This document shows positions 52,730 through 60,954 of a stretch of DNA of 64,000 nucleotides, in pieces. The stretch's first letter is position 1, and each line of letters begins with the position of its first letter. The translations under genes and the position numbers were made by a program. Below the pieces are notes generated by a model. The model ran no database searches. It was not told where the DNA came from and was given only the letters and a program-made list of their open reading frames with translations. The DNA comes from Streptomyces graminofaciens (GTDB lineage Bacteria; Actinomycetota; Actinomycetes; Streptomycetales; Streptomycetaceae), in NCBI RefSeq assembly GCF_030294945.1, contig NZ_AP018448.1, positions 868,001 to 932,000 of the forward strand, in the 5' to 3' direction.

Positions 52730-53215
52730 GTCGGGGCCAGCCGCAGACGGGGCATCTCGTGCGGTACTGCCCGCCGTGCGGCGATGACCTGGGTGCCGGG
52801 GAGGCGGTGTGACTGATGTCGCCGGACAACTGGCAGGTCTGTCCGCGGCACGGTTCCTGGTCGGACGACTCCCACGGTCGTGGTCCGGACTTCGTGCGGC
52901 TGGCCGAACTCCCGAGACAATGACGGCGCACCGCGCGCGGCAGGAGCCGGCCGTACGGTCGGGGCGAGCCGGTGAGGAACTCTTCGCCGATGCCCTCCAG
53001 GTGGCGGTGTACTGGAGGACGCGGATGCCGGACACGGTGTGCTGGGTGCGGCGGGCCTTGACGGCCGGGCTGGACGCGCGGGAGATGCGGGCGGCCCGCC
53101 GGTGATCTATCCGGAAAATCGCGGAGCTCGCGCGGGCCATGCCGGGCTTCGAACGGGCGGGCAGCGGGATACGGCGGACCGGACCCGATGGCTCGCGGGC
53201 ATGGAGCGGTTGATG
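52730..53215 (+). pseudogene. Decayed zinc-motif gene (TniQ-like style) with TGA and frameshifts
   Basis: Coding-like pieces in order are GHLVRYCPPCGDDLGAGEAV, a TGA at 52810-52812, then LMSPDNWQVCPRHGSWSDDS. A further break follows, then EELFADALQVAVYWRTRMPD and TVCWVRRALTAGLDAREMRA in another frame, then IAELARAMPGFERA. The CPPC and CPRH pairs suggest a zinc site as in TniQ-type transposition proteins, though the family is not certain. At least three disruptions mean it is dead. Confidence 0.45.
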
Positions 53216-53486
53216 GCCGGGTGGGGGGTGGACGTGACTGAAGGGGGCGTCAGGCGCTGCTGGTATGGCCGAGGCGCCACCGTATGGGAGTGCCCGGTGC
53301 GTCCCGTCCCGCCGACGGGTGTCGCCTGATGCCGGCGTCGGGGCACGAACGGATCGCGCCCCGGACCGGATCTGCGGACCAACACTCCTGCTTGACTTGG
53401 CAGTTGGGCATCACGGCTGCCGAAATGCAGGCCGCACACGGGCGAGGGGCTCCGAACCGTATGGTTCAGAGCCCCTCACTCTCCAG

Positions 53487-53560
53487 TAGCGGGGACAGGA
53501 TTTGAACCTGCGACCTCTGGGTTATGAGCCCAGCGAGCTACCGAGCTGCTCCACCCCGCG
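53487..53560 (-). tRNA. Initiator tRNA-Met (anticodon CAU)
   Basis: The minus-strand 74 nt start CGCGGGGTGGAGCAGCTCGG and end with CCCCGCT plus discriminator A. The anticodon loop is CTCATAA. Initiator features are the unpaired position 1-72 (C against U) and the three G-C pairs next to the anticodon (CTGGG/CCCAG). The T-arm GGTTCAAATCC is standard. CCA is not encoded. Its 3' end faces decayed mobile-element genes, so it is a plausible integration site. Confidence 0.93.
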
Positions 53561-53615
53561 TCGGTTCGCACCACGCTACGCCATGACGGCAGGCGCTGAA
53601 GACCACTTCTCTGCC

Positions 53616-53685
53616 GGGCACCGGGCACCGGGCACCGGGCACCGGGCACCGGGCACCGGGCACCGGGCACCGGGCACCGGGCACC
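53616..53685. repeat. Ten tandem copies of the 7-bp unit GGGCACC
   Basis: The heptamer repeats ten times without interruption. Because seven is not a multiple of three, each reading frame cycles (GHRAPGT on the plus strand, PVPGARC on the minus). It lies 56 bp from the tRNA gene and outside any supported gene. Copy number may vary between isolates. Confidence 0.9.
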
Positions 53686-54030
53686 GCCACGATGCCTACG
53701 TCATCGTCAACGCCATCTACCCCGCCGAGCCCATCGAAGCCCGCCGCGCCTTCATCACCCGCCGCCGGACCCTGCGCCCAGCCTAGGAGTACCGCCCTCC
53801 ACCGACACCGGGTGGGAGGACTCTCTCGGCTACTTCGAAGCGGGATCGGACGGTGTGGGTTTCGCTGGATGTTTGGGCAGGTGCACATGAGCGGTCCTCA
53901 GAGTTGGGGGACCGGAGCATGGCCCATTTGTGGAGAGCGGTGATCGCATGCTGGTCGAGTCGTTTGTGCCCGACGTTGAAAATGCCGACGAAGGCGGCGT
54001 TCACGATGCCCATGATCTCTGACGCCGACG
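53686..54030. other. Stretch without a firmly supported gene
   Basis: A minus-strand frame from ATG 54013 reads MGIVNAAFVGIFNVGHKRLD then QHAITALHKWAMLRSPNSED, which could be a real small protein or a fragment, but the ribosome-binding site is weak. I do not recognise it. Confidence 0.3.
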
Positions 54031-54058
54031 CCCCACCGTTAGGTGTTCGGGTGGGGCG
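54031..54058. terminator. Stem-loop GCCCCACC ... GGTGGGGC
   Basis: Perfect eight-base arms flank a 12-base loop. It lies about 70 bases past the stop of the phosphotransferase gene on the minus strand, so it probably terminates that transcript. Confidence 0.65.
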
Positions 54059-54127
54059 GTCGTCGGCACGGTGTCGTTTTCTTCGGCCAGGTGCCGGTGG
54101 TTCAGAACGTGAATTCAGTACCCAAGA

Positions 54128-55069
54128 TCAGGCCGTCATCCGCCGGATGTCTCCGGTGATGTCCTCCAACGGCGCCGTGTTGCCGATGGAGGCGAACCAG
54201 TCCCACAGCTCCAGAGCGTGGTAGAGGCGGTAGAGGCCGACCCGCTCGCTCCAGTCGGCGGGCAGCGTGCCATAGCCGTCGCAGAGCGCTTCGCGCTTGT
54301 CCTTGTCGTCGTGGACGGAGTAGTAGTCGGTCTTGGCCACGTCCATCAGTGGATCCGCAGCAATCGCGTTCTCCACGTCGATGAAGCCGCTGACCTGCCA
54401 TCCGCCGCCTTCCTCGGCGACCAGGACGTTGCCCTCGTGCAAGTCGTTGTGGCACAACACGGCATGCCGGCACGCGCCGAGCAGGTCAGCCTGCCGAGCG
54501 GCCTTCGCTTCGATGGCCGTCGCGAGCTCCGCATCGCCCCCGTGATCGGCGTACTCCCTGAGCTTCTTGTGGAACTGCCGTGTCATATAGGCGGTGTTCG
54601 TCGGCTCGGGATCCAGAACCCGCGTGGTGAGGTATCCGTAGGCGTCCTGCGGGATCTGGTGGACTGCAGCCATGCAGCCCCCGATCTGGCGGTAGATCTC
54701 CCGCAGCGATGCCCTGTCGAGGGCGTGGCTGACGGCGGACAACGGCTGGCCCCTGAGCATCGTCATCACCGTGTAGCAGCGCCCGAGCGCGTTGTCGGCG
54801 TCCCCATGGTGCAGCACATCAGGCACCGGCCCGACACCGTGTTGCTGAAGCAGCTGGTAGACGTAGATCTCCTTCTCCTGTTTCCAGCGCCATTGATCGT
54901 CATAGATCTTGATTACGACCGGCTCGGCCGCCCCGACGAACCGGATCTCGAAGATCGTGCTCAGCTCCCCGCCAGTACGCAGGATGATCTCCCTGACGGA
55001 CGCAGCGGGAAGGACGGGATGCAGGAGTTCCTCGGCCATCGCCGGCGGCAGCGCTGTGGTAGCAGACAC
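54128..55069 (-). CDS. Aminoglycoside/homoserine kinase-like phosphotransferase (APH family)
   Basis: The 313-residue kinase-fold protein shows the nucleotide lobe (VVIKIYDDQWRWKQEKEIYV), the Brenner motif HNDLHEGNVLV with catalytic Asp and the following Asn, and the metal-binding GFIDVENAIAADPLMDVAK. It transfers phosphate from ATP to a small hydroxylated molecule, possibly an aminoglycoside-like antibiotic. GTG 55069 and ATG 55039 are both possible starts; neither has a strong ribosome-binding site. It stands alone between mobile-element remnants, so it may be an acquired resistance-type gene. Confidence 0.8.
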   Translation of the reverse strand: MSATTALPPAMAEELLHPVLPAASVREIILRTGGELSTIFEIRFVGAAEPVVIKIYDDQWRWKQEKEIYVYQLLQQHGVGPVPDVLHHGDADNALGRCYTVMTMLRGQPLSAVSHALDRASLREIYRQIGGCMAAVHQIPQDAYGYLTTRVLDPEPTNTAYMTRQFHKKLREYADHGGDAELATAIEAKAARQADLLGACRHAVLCHNDLHEGNVLVAEEGGGWQVSGFIDVENAIAADPLMDVAKTDYYSVHDDKDKREALCDGYGTLPADWSERVGLYRLYHALELWDWFASIGNTAPLEDITGDIRRMTA

Positions 55070-55150
55070 GCTGAAACCGTAAATGCGCCGGGGTGGACGT
55101 CGCGAGCGAAATATGGGCGGTGCGGAGAGCGCCGACGGAACACCGGAGCC

Positions 55151-55262
55151 GTGCGCGCGTACGACGTCATCCGCATGCTCTCTCGCGACGGACGCCCCAC
55201 CCCGCTCGGCGACGCGATCGCGCACGACGGGCGGATCGCCAAGAATCTGAATCTGCCGCCTG
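55151..55262 (+). pseudogene. C-terminal fragment of a Tn3-family transposase
   Basis: The frame reads VRAYDVIRMLSRDGRPTPLG then DAIAHDGRIAKNLNLPPVI. TPLG-DAIAHxGRIAK is the highly conserved C-terminal stretch of Tn3 transposases. Only about 37 residues survive. Confidence 0.65.
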
Positions 55263-55268
55263 TCATCC

Positions 55269-55452
55269 CGCACGAACCCCCATCTTCTGGAGATCGTCGC
55301 GGGCGGCGACAGCCCGCTGCAGGCCAAGGACGTGGCCCGCGAGCTGGGACTGGATGCGGTGCCGGCGAAGGTGGAGCCGGTGCGCGGGAAGCTGCGCAAG
55401 CTGGCCGAGCGCGGCTGGATCACCCGCACCCCCGCCGGACGCTACCTGCCCC
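55269..55452 (+). pseudogene. Winged-helix-like fragment upstream of an IS remnant
   Basis: One frame reads NPHLLEIVAGGDSPLQAKDV then ARELGLDAVPAKVEPVRGKL and RKLAERGWITRTPAGRYLPR. This is a typical HTH/wing pattern (AKDVARELGL...RKLAERGWI...GRY). No start codon is seen before the Tn3 fragment. It is the kind of DNA-binding piece often found next to Streptomyces IS elements. Confidence 0.45.
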
Positions 55453-55525
55453 GTTGGCCTGCGGCCGACTGCCACAACGGCCGATTCGGGCCGCAACGCA
55501 AGCGCCCCCGGCGGGTTGTTGGTCC

Positions 55526-56369
55526 ATGCGTGAACAAGAAGACCAGCCCCGCCGAGGGCGACACCGGCCTTGTCCACACTCCGTCCGCCTGCCGCTGTCC
55601 AGCGCGACCGTCAACCGCGTGGCCGACCTGATCCGCGCCCACCGCAGACAGATCAGCTCCCGGTGGCGCAAGCTCGACGCCGGGCAGACAGCGCTGATCG
55701 TGCTGGCCCACCTGCGCAACGACGAGCGCGTGGCCGACCTGGCCGGCGGGAACGCGGTCTCGGCCTCCACGGTGCGGCGCTGGGTGCTGGAGGTGCTCGG
55801 CCTGCTGGCCGCACGTTCCCCCCGCCTGGACCGCGCGCTGGCCAAGGTGGCCAAGGACAGCGGCTGCGTGGTCCTGCTGGACGGGACGCTGATGTGCACC
55901 CGGCGGCGCAGTGGGCGGGCGAACCGGAAGAGCTACTCGGGAAAGCACAAGGCGCATGGCCTGCTGTTTCTCGCCCTGACCGATGCGAAAGGGCGGCTTT
56001 TGTGGATCTCCTCGGCCCGCCGCGGCGCCTGCAGCGAGATCATGGCGGCCCGCTACGAGAAGCTGTGCGCGCGACTGCGCGAGCTGGAGCTTGCCGCGGT
56101 GGCCGACCTGGGGTTCGTCGGTCTGGACGAGGGGACCGAGGAACAGCCGGCGGTCATCACGGGGGTTCAAGGCGAGCGGCGGCAAGCGCCTGTCGTCACC
56201 GAAGGAGGTCGTGAACCGGCTGGTCAGCAGCCTGCGGGCGCCGGTCGAGCACGGCTTCGCGAGCCTGAAGACCTTCCGGATCCTGACCAAGGTGCGCATG
56301 CATCCGCGGCGCGCGACCGCGCTGATGCGAGCCCTGCTGGTGCTGACGCACCACCAGGTGGCTCGGTAA
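55526..56369 (+). pseudogene. DDE_Tnp_4 (IS5-like) transposase, 1-base frameshift
   Basis: ATG 55526 opens MREQEDQPRRGRHRPCPHSV, followed by an HTH (VADLAGGNAVSASTVRRWVL). The DDE domain has Asp in VVLLDGTLM, the HKAHGLLFLALTDAKGRLLW stretch and Asp in AAVADLGFVGLDEG. The frame is lost near 56165, where a GGGG run carries an extra G. The end is then found in another frame: LRAPVEHGFASLKTFRILTK with the final Glu, then ALLVLTHHQVAR. A 274-280 residue enzyme is implied. Programmed slippage is less likely at this position than mutation or sequencing error. Confidence 0.7.
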
Positions 56370-56472
56370 CCGGTGATCTCCCCGCAATGATCACCGTGAT
56401 GAACTGCGCGAGCACCCCAACGGCTCATCACACCAGAACCGTTGACCTGTACGAATCACGATGAAACTTCCT

Positions 56473-56601
56473 CATGGTGTCGCGGTGGAACTTCGACCGG
56501 AACGAGCCGGGACTGGAGCAGCGCGGGTCAGGAGCGGCAAGGTGCCCTGGTGGTGCTTCGTATGACGAGGTGTGGTGTGACGACGACTTCTCGTTCGTCG
56601 T
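56473..56601. repeat. 129-bp inverted duplication, left copy
   Basis: This block is repeated in inverted orientation at 61916-62044 with about three mismatches. On the minus strand it encodes the last 23 or so residues of the LacI protein at 60955-61989 (DEREVVVTPHLVIRSTTRAP) with its stop, so it is a copied fragment of that gene's 3' end and flank. Confidence 0.85.
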
Positions 56602-56699
56602 GTTCGGCGGTGGTCAGCCGGCCGTCCCGCTCGTCGCGGTCGGCCTCGGGCTGGTGGGCCCAGCAGCGCGGAACTCGTGTCCGTGCGGCTTCGGACGGC

Positions 56700-57662
56700 T
56701 CAGATCTCCTGGGGCTTGTAGGAGCTGGGTTCGCGCAGGGCGACGCGACCTAGGAGGTCGACGGTTTTGGTGACGCCCTCGACGGGGGCCACAAGAACGT
56801 CCTCGTGCTCGATGCTCAGGACGTCGTCGTAGCCGGCTCGGCGCAGGGCGAGGCAGAAAGCGCGCCAGAACGCGTCGTCGTGGCCGTAGCCGAGGGTGAC
56901 GTAGTTCCAGGAGCGGTCCTTGGCGGCCATGACCGGGAGGGTCTCCAGCCTGCTGGTCAGGGCCTGGCGGGAGGGTTCCAGCCGGGTGTCCTTGGCGTGT
57001 ACGTGGTAGATCGCCTCGCCCAGGGTCTCGATGGCGGCGAGCGGGTCGGCGCCCATCCACATCAGGTGGCTGGGGTCGAAGTTGGCTCCGACCACGGGCC
57101 CGACCTCCTCGCGCAGGCGCAGGAGGGTAGGGACGTTGTAGACCACCTGGTGGGCGTGCATCTCCAGAGCGAGCTTGGGTACGCCCCGGTCACGGGAGTG
57201 GGCGACGAGGTCTCGCCAGTACGGGAGTACGACCTCGGTCCATTGCCAGTCGAGGATCTGTGTGGTCTCCGGCGGCCAGGAGACCGTGATCCAGTTGGGG
57301 TTGGCGTCGCCCGGCCCGCCCGGCAGCCCGGACATCATCACCACGCGGTCGACGCCGAGGAGCGGGGCGAGAGCGATCGTCCTGCGCGCGACCTGGTCGT
57401 GCTCGCGGCCGCTGGGCCCGGGGTGCAGGGGGTTGCCTGAGCAGGTGAGGGCGCTGATCGTGAGCCCTCGGTCGGCGACCTTGGCCAGCAGTTCGCGGCG
57501 CGCGCCGTCGCTGTCGAGAAGCCGGTCGATGTCGATGTGCGGGGCGGTGGACCAGGCGCCGGTGGCGAACTCCACGTGGTCCAGGCCGAGTTCGGCGGCC
57601 AGGTCCAGGGTCTCGTCGAGCGTGAGGTGCCCGACGCTGTCGGTGTTCAGACCGATCTTCAT
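56700..57662 (-). CDS. Sugar phosphate isomerase/epimerase-type TIM barrel protein
   Basis: The 320-residue protein starts MKIGLNTDSVGHLTLDETLD and has the AP-endonuclease-2-like TIM barrel: ELGLDHVEFATGAW, the metal-site Glu in KLALEMHAHQVVYN, Asp/His in GANFDPSHLMWMGAD, His in IYHVHAKDTRL and Glu in DDVLSIEHEDVLV. Such enzymes isomerise, epimerise or dehydrate keto-sugars and inosose intermediates. It lies at the end of a minus-strand run with the Gfo/Idh/MocA gene. The substrate is not known. Confidence 0.85.
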   Translation of the reverse strand: MKIGLNTDSVGHLTLDETLDLAAELGLDHVEFATGAWSTAPHIDIDRLLDSDGARRELLAKVADRGLTISALTCSGNPLHPGPSGREHDQVARRTIALAPLLGVDRVVMMSGLPGGPGDANPNWITVSWPPETTQILDWQWTEVVLPYWRDLVAHSRDRGVPKLALEMHAHQVVYNVPTLLRLREEVGPVVGANFDPSHLMWMGADPLAAIETLGEAIYHVHAKDTRLEPSRQALTSRLETLPVMAAKDRSWNYVTLGYGHDDAFWRAFCLALRRAGYDDVLSIEHEDVLVAPVEGVTKTVDLLGRVALREPSSYKPQEI

Positions 57663-57736
57663 GATGCGTCCCGTCTGCGGTGTGGTCGGGCGGGGAGGGG
57701 TCGTTCCCCGCTGGTTCGGTGTGCCGGCGGTGGGGG

Positions 57737-58756
57737 TCAGATGTAGAGGGCTGGGCGGTCGGCGAGTTCCACCTCGACGCGGCGGCCCTCGGTCTGGGCG
57801 CGGATGCCCGCCTCGCAGACCGCGGCCACGGCGTAGCCGTCCCAGGCGCTGGGGCCGGTGACCTCGCCGCGCCGGGTGGCGTCGATCCATGCCTGGACCT
57901 CGCGGTCGTACGCTTCCTCGAACCGCTCGACGAAGCCGGGGGTGACCGTGCCGCCCCAACGTCCGCCGGTGCTGACGAGCATGTCGTGCCGGTCGCCGAT
58001 GCGGGCGGTGCCGTGCTCGCACACCGCCTCGGCCTGGACTTGGTAGCCGTAGCGGGCGTTGACGTAGATCTCGACGTCGACCAGGGCGCCGCCGTCGGTT
58101 TCGAAGACGACGAACTGCGGATCGGCCAGCCCTTCGGGCGCGTTGCCGGAGGGCCGCGGCCGCAGCACCGTGACGGACGTGATCTCCTGGCCGAGCAGCC
58201 AGCGGGTGATGTCCATCTCGTGGGTCACGGAGTCGTTGATGAGCATGGCGCTGGTGAAGTCCGGCGGGCAGGACGGGTTGCGGTGCCGGTTGTGCAGCAT
58301 CAGCGGCCGGCCCAGTTCCCCGCTGTCCAGCAGCGCTTTGAGCTTGATGTACTCGTGGTCGTAACGGCGCATGAAGCCCACCTGCACCCGGCGGTGCCCG
58401 AGCCGCTGCTCGGCCTCCAGCACGCGCAGGGCGGAGGCGGCGTCGGGGGTGAGGGGCTTCTCGCACAGGACGGGCAGGTCGTGCTCGAACGCGGTGAGCA
58501 GTGCCGCCTCGTGGGCGACGCCCGGGGAGGCCAGCAGCACCGCGTCAATGTCGGGTGAGGCCATCGCTTCGGCGATGTCGCCGTAGGCCGCGCATTCTTC
58601 GACGTCGGCGGCGACCGTCTTGGCGCGATCGATGTCGACGTCGACGACGGCGGCCACATGGGCGCCGCTGGTCACCTCGCTGATCCGGCGCACGTGGTCG
58701 GCTCCCATGCGGCCGGCGCCGATCACGGCGACTCCGAGGGAGGTGCGGTAGGTCAT
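57737..58756 (-). CDS. Gfo/Idh/MocA family oxidoreductase (inositol dehydrogenase-like)
   Basis: The 339-residue enzyme has the N-terminal Rossmann motif [20 protein letters not shown] and the signature [20 protein letters not shown] with its catalytic Lys. A C-terminal sheet domain carries [20 protein letters not shown] and [18 protein letters not shown], close to inositol 2-dehydrogenases. It oxidises a cyclitol or sugar with NAD. It is followed 74 bases later by the isomerase gene; a cyclitol or rare-sugar pathway is likely. Confidence 0.85.
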   Translation of the reverse strand: MTYRTSLGVAVIGAGRMGADHVRRISEVTSGAHVAAVVDVDIDRAKTVAADVEECAAYGDIAEAMASPDIDAVLLASPGVAHEAALLTAFEHDLPVLCEKPLTPDAASALRVLEAEQRLGHRRVQVGFMRRYDHEYIKLKALLDSGELGRPLMLHNRHRNPSCPPDFTSAMLINDSVTHEMDITRWLLGQEITSVTVLRPRPSGNAPEGLADPQFVVFETDGGALVDVEIYVNARYGYQVQAEAVCEHGTARIGDRHDMLVSTGGRWGGTVTPGFVERFEEAYDREVQAWIDATRRGEVTGPSAWDGYAVAAVCEAGIRAQTEGRRVEVELADRPALYI

Positions 58757-58851
58757 GTGGTTCCTTGACTTGAGGGTGGGCGATGGCAGTGACGGTCAGC
58801 AGAGGGCCGGCCGAACCCACACGGGTCCGGCCGTGACCCGGGTCGTACGCG

Positions 58852-59871
58852 TCACCGTGTTCCCTTGGCGGCGAACGTGGCGACTTTTGCGACGTTGGAC
58901 TTGTCGACGAAGGCCGGGCCGGTCAGCACGGGCGCCACGCCACCGCCGCTGTAGTTGCCGTTGTTCTTGTAGAGCCAGAGGGAGTCGACCGCCAGGTAGC
59001 CCTGCAGATAAGGCTGCTGGTCGACGGCGAACTCGATGCTGCCGCCCTGGATCGCCTTCACGAGTTCCTTGTTGAGGTCGAAGGTGGCGACCTTGGCCTT
59101 GCTGCCGCTGTCGGACACCGCCTGCGTGGCGGTCAGCGCGACCGGGGCGGCGAGGGTGACGACGTAGTCGATGGAGGGGTCCTGCTTGAGCTTGGCGGTG
59201 ATGGTCGACTTCACGGACGGCATGTCGGCGCCGTTGACGAACAGGTTTTCCGTCGTGCCCGAGAAGCCCTTCTTGACGCCCGCGCAGCGTGCCTCGAGGG
59301 CGACCTGGCCCTGTTCCTGAATGACACAGGCAACCTTCTTGGCGCCGAGGGAACTCAGCTTCTTGCCGACCGCCTCGCCCGCGACGGTCTCGTCCTGGCC
59401 GAAGTACTCGAGCAGGCCCTGCTTCTTCCAGTCGTCCACACCGGAGTTGAAGCCGATCACGGGTATGCCGGCCTGCACCGCCTTGGCCACGGTGTCCTTC
59501 ATGGCGTCGGGCTTGGCGAGGGTGACGGCGATGCCGTCGACCTTCTGGTCGATCGCGTTCTGCACCAGGTTGGCCTGGTTGCCCCCGTTCGGGTCGGAGG
59601 AGTAGACCAGCTTGATGTTGTCCTTGGCGGCCGCGGCCTGGGCGCCCTTGCGGATGGTGTCCCAGAACGTGTCACCGGGGACGGCGTGGGTGATCATCGC
59701 GATGGTCATGCGGGGCGTGGTGGCCTTACCTGCGGAGACGCCACCGGCGCTCTCATCCGACTTCTTGCCGCCCGAGCTGCTGGAGCAGCCGGCGAGTGCC
59801 AGGACTGTACTGGCGGCCATGGCCACCAAGACGGTGAATCTGCGGGAGCGGGAGGGAAGCGAGCGGTTCAT
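58852..59871 (-). CDS. Ribose/inositol-type ABC substrate-binding lipoprotein
   Basis: The 339-residue lipoprotein has a signal (RRFTVLVAMAASTVLALAGC, lipobox LAGC near residue 29), a serine/glycine linker and a type I sugar-binding fold with MTIAMITHAVPGDTFWDTIR, PVIGFNSGVDDWKKQGLLEY and VAGEAVGKKLSSLGAKKVAC. It belongs to the CUT2 class (RbsB/IbpA). No cognate ATPase or permease lies in the window, so the importer is incomplete here or located elsewhere. Confidence 0.85.
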   Translation of the reverse strand: MNRSLPSRSRRFTVLVAMAASTVLALAGCSSSSGGKKSDESAGGVSAGKATTPRMTIAMITHAVPGDTFWDTIRKGAQAAAAKDNIKLVYSSDPNGGNQANLVQNAIDQKVDGIAVTLAKPDAMKDTVAKAVQAGIPVIGFNSGVDDWKKQGLLEYFGQDETVAGEAVGKKLSSLGAKKVACVIQEQGQVALEARCAGVKKGFSGTTENLFVNGADMPSVKSTITAKLKQDPSIDYVVTLAAPVALTATQAVSDSGSKAKVATFDLNKELVKAIQGGSIEFAVDQQPYLQGYLAVDSLWLYKNNGNYSGGGVAPVLTGPAFVDKSNVAKVATFAAKGTR

Positions 59872-59991
59872 TTCGGCACCTCAACTGTGCTGACTTGCGG
59901 GAAGGGGTGATCCACCGGTGGGACGCAACACATCCCGTTGCGGGTCGGGCGGGGAGCTATCGGGTGGCCTGCTGTGCGACTCGGGATGGGA

Positions 59992-60773
59992 TCAGAGGGT
60001 GAACGCGGCGCGGAACCGCTCCATGGCGATGTGACTGTCGCCGGAGGGCCATGCCTCCAAGGCGACCGTGCCGTCGTAGCCGAGGTCGGTGAGGGCGCGG
60101 GCGACGGCCGGATAGTTGATCTCTCCGGTGCCGGGTTCGCAGCGGCCGGGCACGTCGGCGACCTGGATCTCTCCGATCAGGCCGGCGCCGTGCGCGCGGC
60201 GGATCAGTTCGATGAGGTTTCCCTCGCCGATCTGGGCGTGGTACAGGTCCAGATTCATCCGCACACCGGGCCGATCAACTGCAGCGACCAGGGAGAAGGC
60301 GTCGGCGGCCGTGGCGAACGGGACACCCGGGTGGTCGACGGAGGTGTTGAGGTTCTCCAGAGTGAAGGTGACGCCCGCGCTTTCGCCCAGTTCGGCCAGG
60401 CGGGTGAGCGTGCGGTGGGCGGTGATCCACATCTCGCCGGTGGCCTCGCCGGTCACCGGCACCACGGGCAGGCCCTCGCCGTCCAGGCCGGTGCCGTGCA
60501 GGTTGAGCCGGGGGCAGCCGAGATGCTGGCGGCCTTGATCGATTCCTCGGCTGTGCGCAGGAGTTCGGCTGCGCCGTCCGGGTCGGTCAGGGTGCCGCGG
60601 ATGTAGCCGGTCATCGAGGAGAACTCGGCGGGGGTCTGGGCCAGTGCGTTCAGGTCGTGCCGGGTCCAGTCCCAGATCTCCGCCTGGAAGCCGGCCTCGT
60701 GGATGCGCCGGGCCCGTTCCTCGATCGGCAGGTCGCGGTAGACCATCTCGGCACAGACCGCCAACGTGTACAT
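59992..60773 (-). pseudogene. Hydroxypyruvate isomerase-like TIM barrel protein, 1-base frameshift
   Basis: The first frame from ATG 60773 reads MYTLAVCAEMVYRDLPIEER then IHEAGFQAEIWDWTRHDLNA, up to RTAEESIKAAS. A missing C near 60515 shifts the frame; restoring it gives ILGCPRLNLHGTGLDGEGLP. The second frame continues with GVTFTLENLNTSVDHPGVPF, the metal-site region MNLDLYHAQIGEGNLIELI, EIQVADVPGRCEPGTGEINY and TVALEAWPSGDS to 59992. This matches Hyi-type isomerases (about 260 residues). It is either recently inactivated or a sequencing artefact. Confidence 0.72.
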
Positions 60774-60786
60774 CGCAACTCCAGAC

Positions 60787-60800
60787 TTATAACGTTCTAA
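60787..60800. promoter_or_regulatory. LacI-type operator 1, TTATAACGTTCTAA
   Basis: This near-perfect 14-bp palindrome with central AACGTT lies 14 bases upstream of the isomerase start. A twin site follows at 60863. Both have the form of LacI-family operators and sit between the divergent genes. Confidence 0.7.
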
Positions 60801-60862
60801 GAGAACAGGAGCAGTACGCCAGGCGCCGGGCAGCCTGTCAAGGGTTTGTGCGGACATTTGAT

Positions 60863-60876
60863 TTATAACGTTGTAA
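60863..60876. promoter_or_regulatory. LacI-type operator 2, TTATAACGTTGTAA
   Basis: Thirteen of 14 positions match operator 1; the centres are 76 bp apart. It lies about 80 bases upstream of lacI. The pair could control both divergent units and allow DNA looping. Confidence 0.7.
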
Positions 60877-60954
60877 CAACGTTGACCAGTGTGTGTCCTG
60901 CTTGGCTCGGTCTACGATCACCTCGGAGAAGACCCTCGATCAGGAAGGCCGACG

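Noticed and set aside
53616..53685. CRISPR array
   Set aside because: The units are 7 bp with no spacers, so it is a simple tandem repeat.
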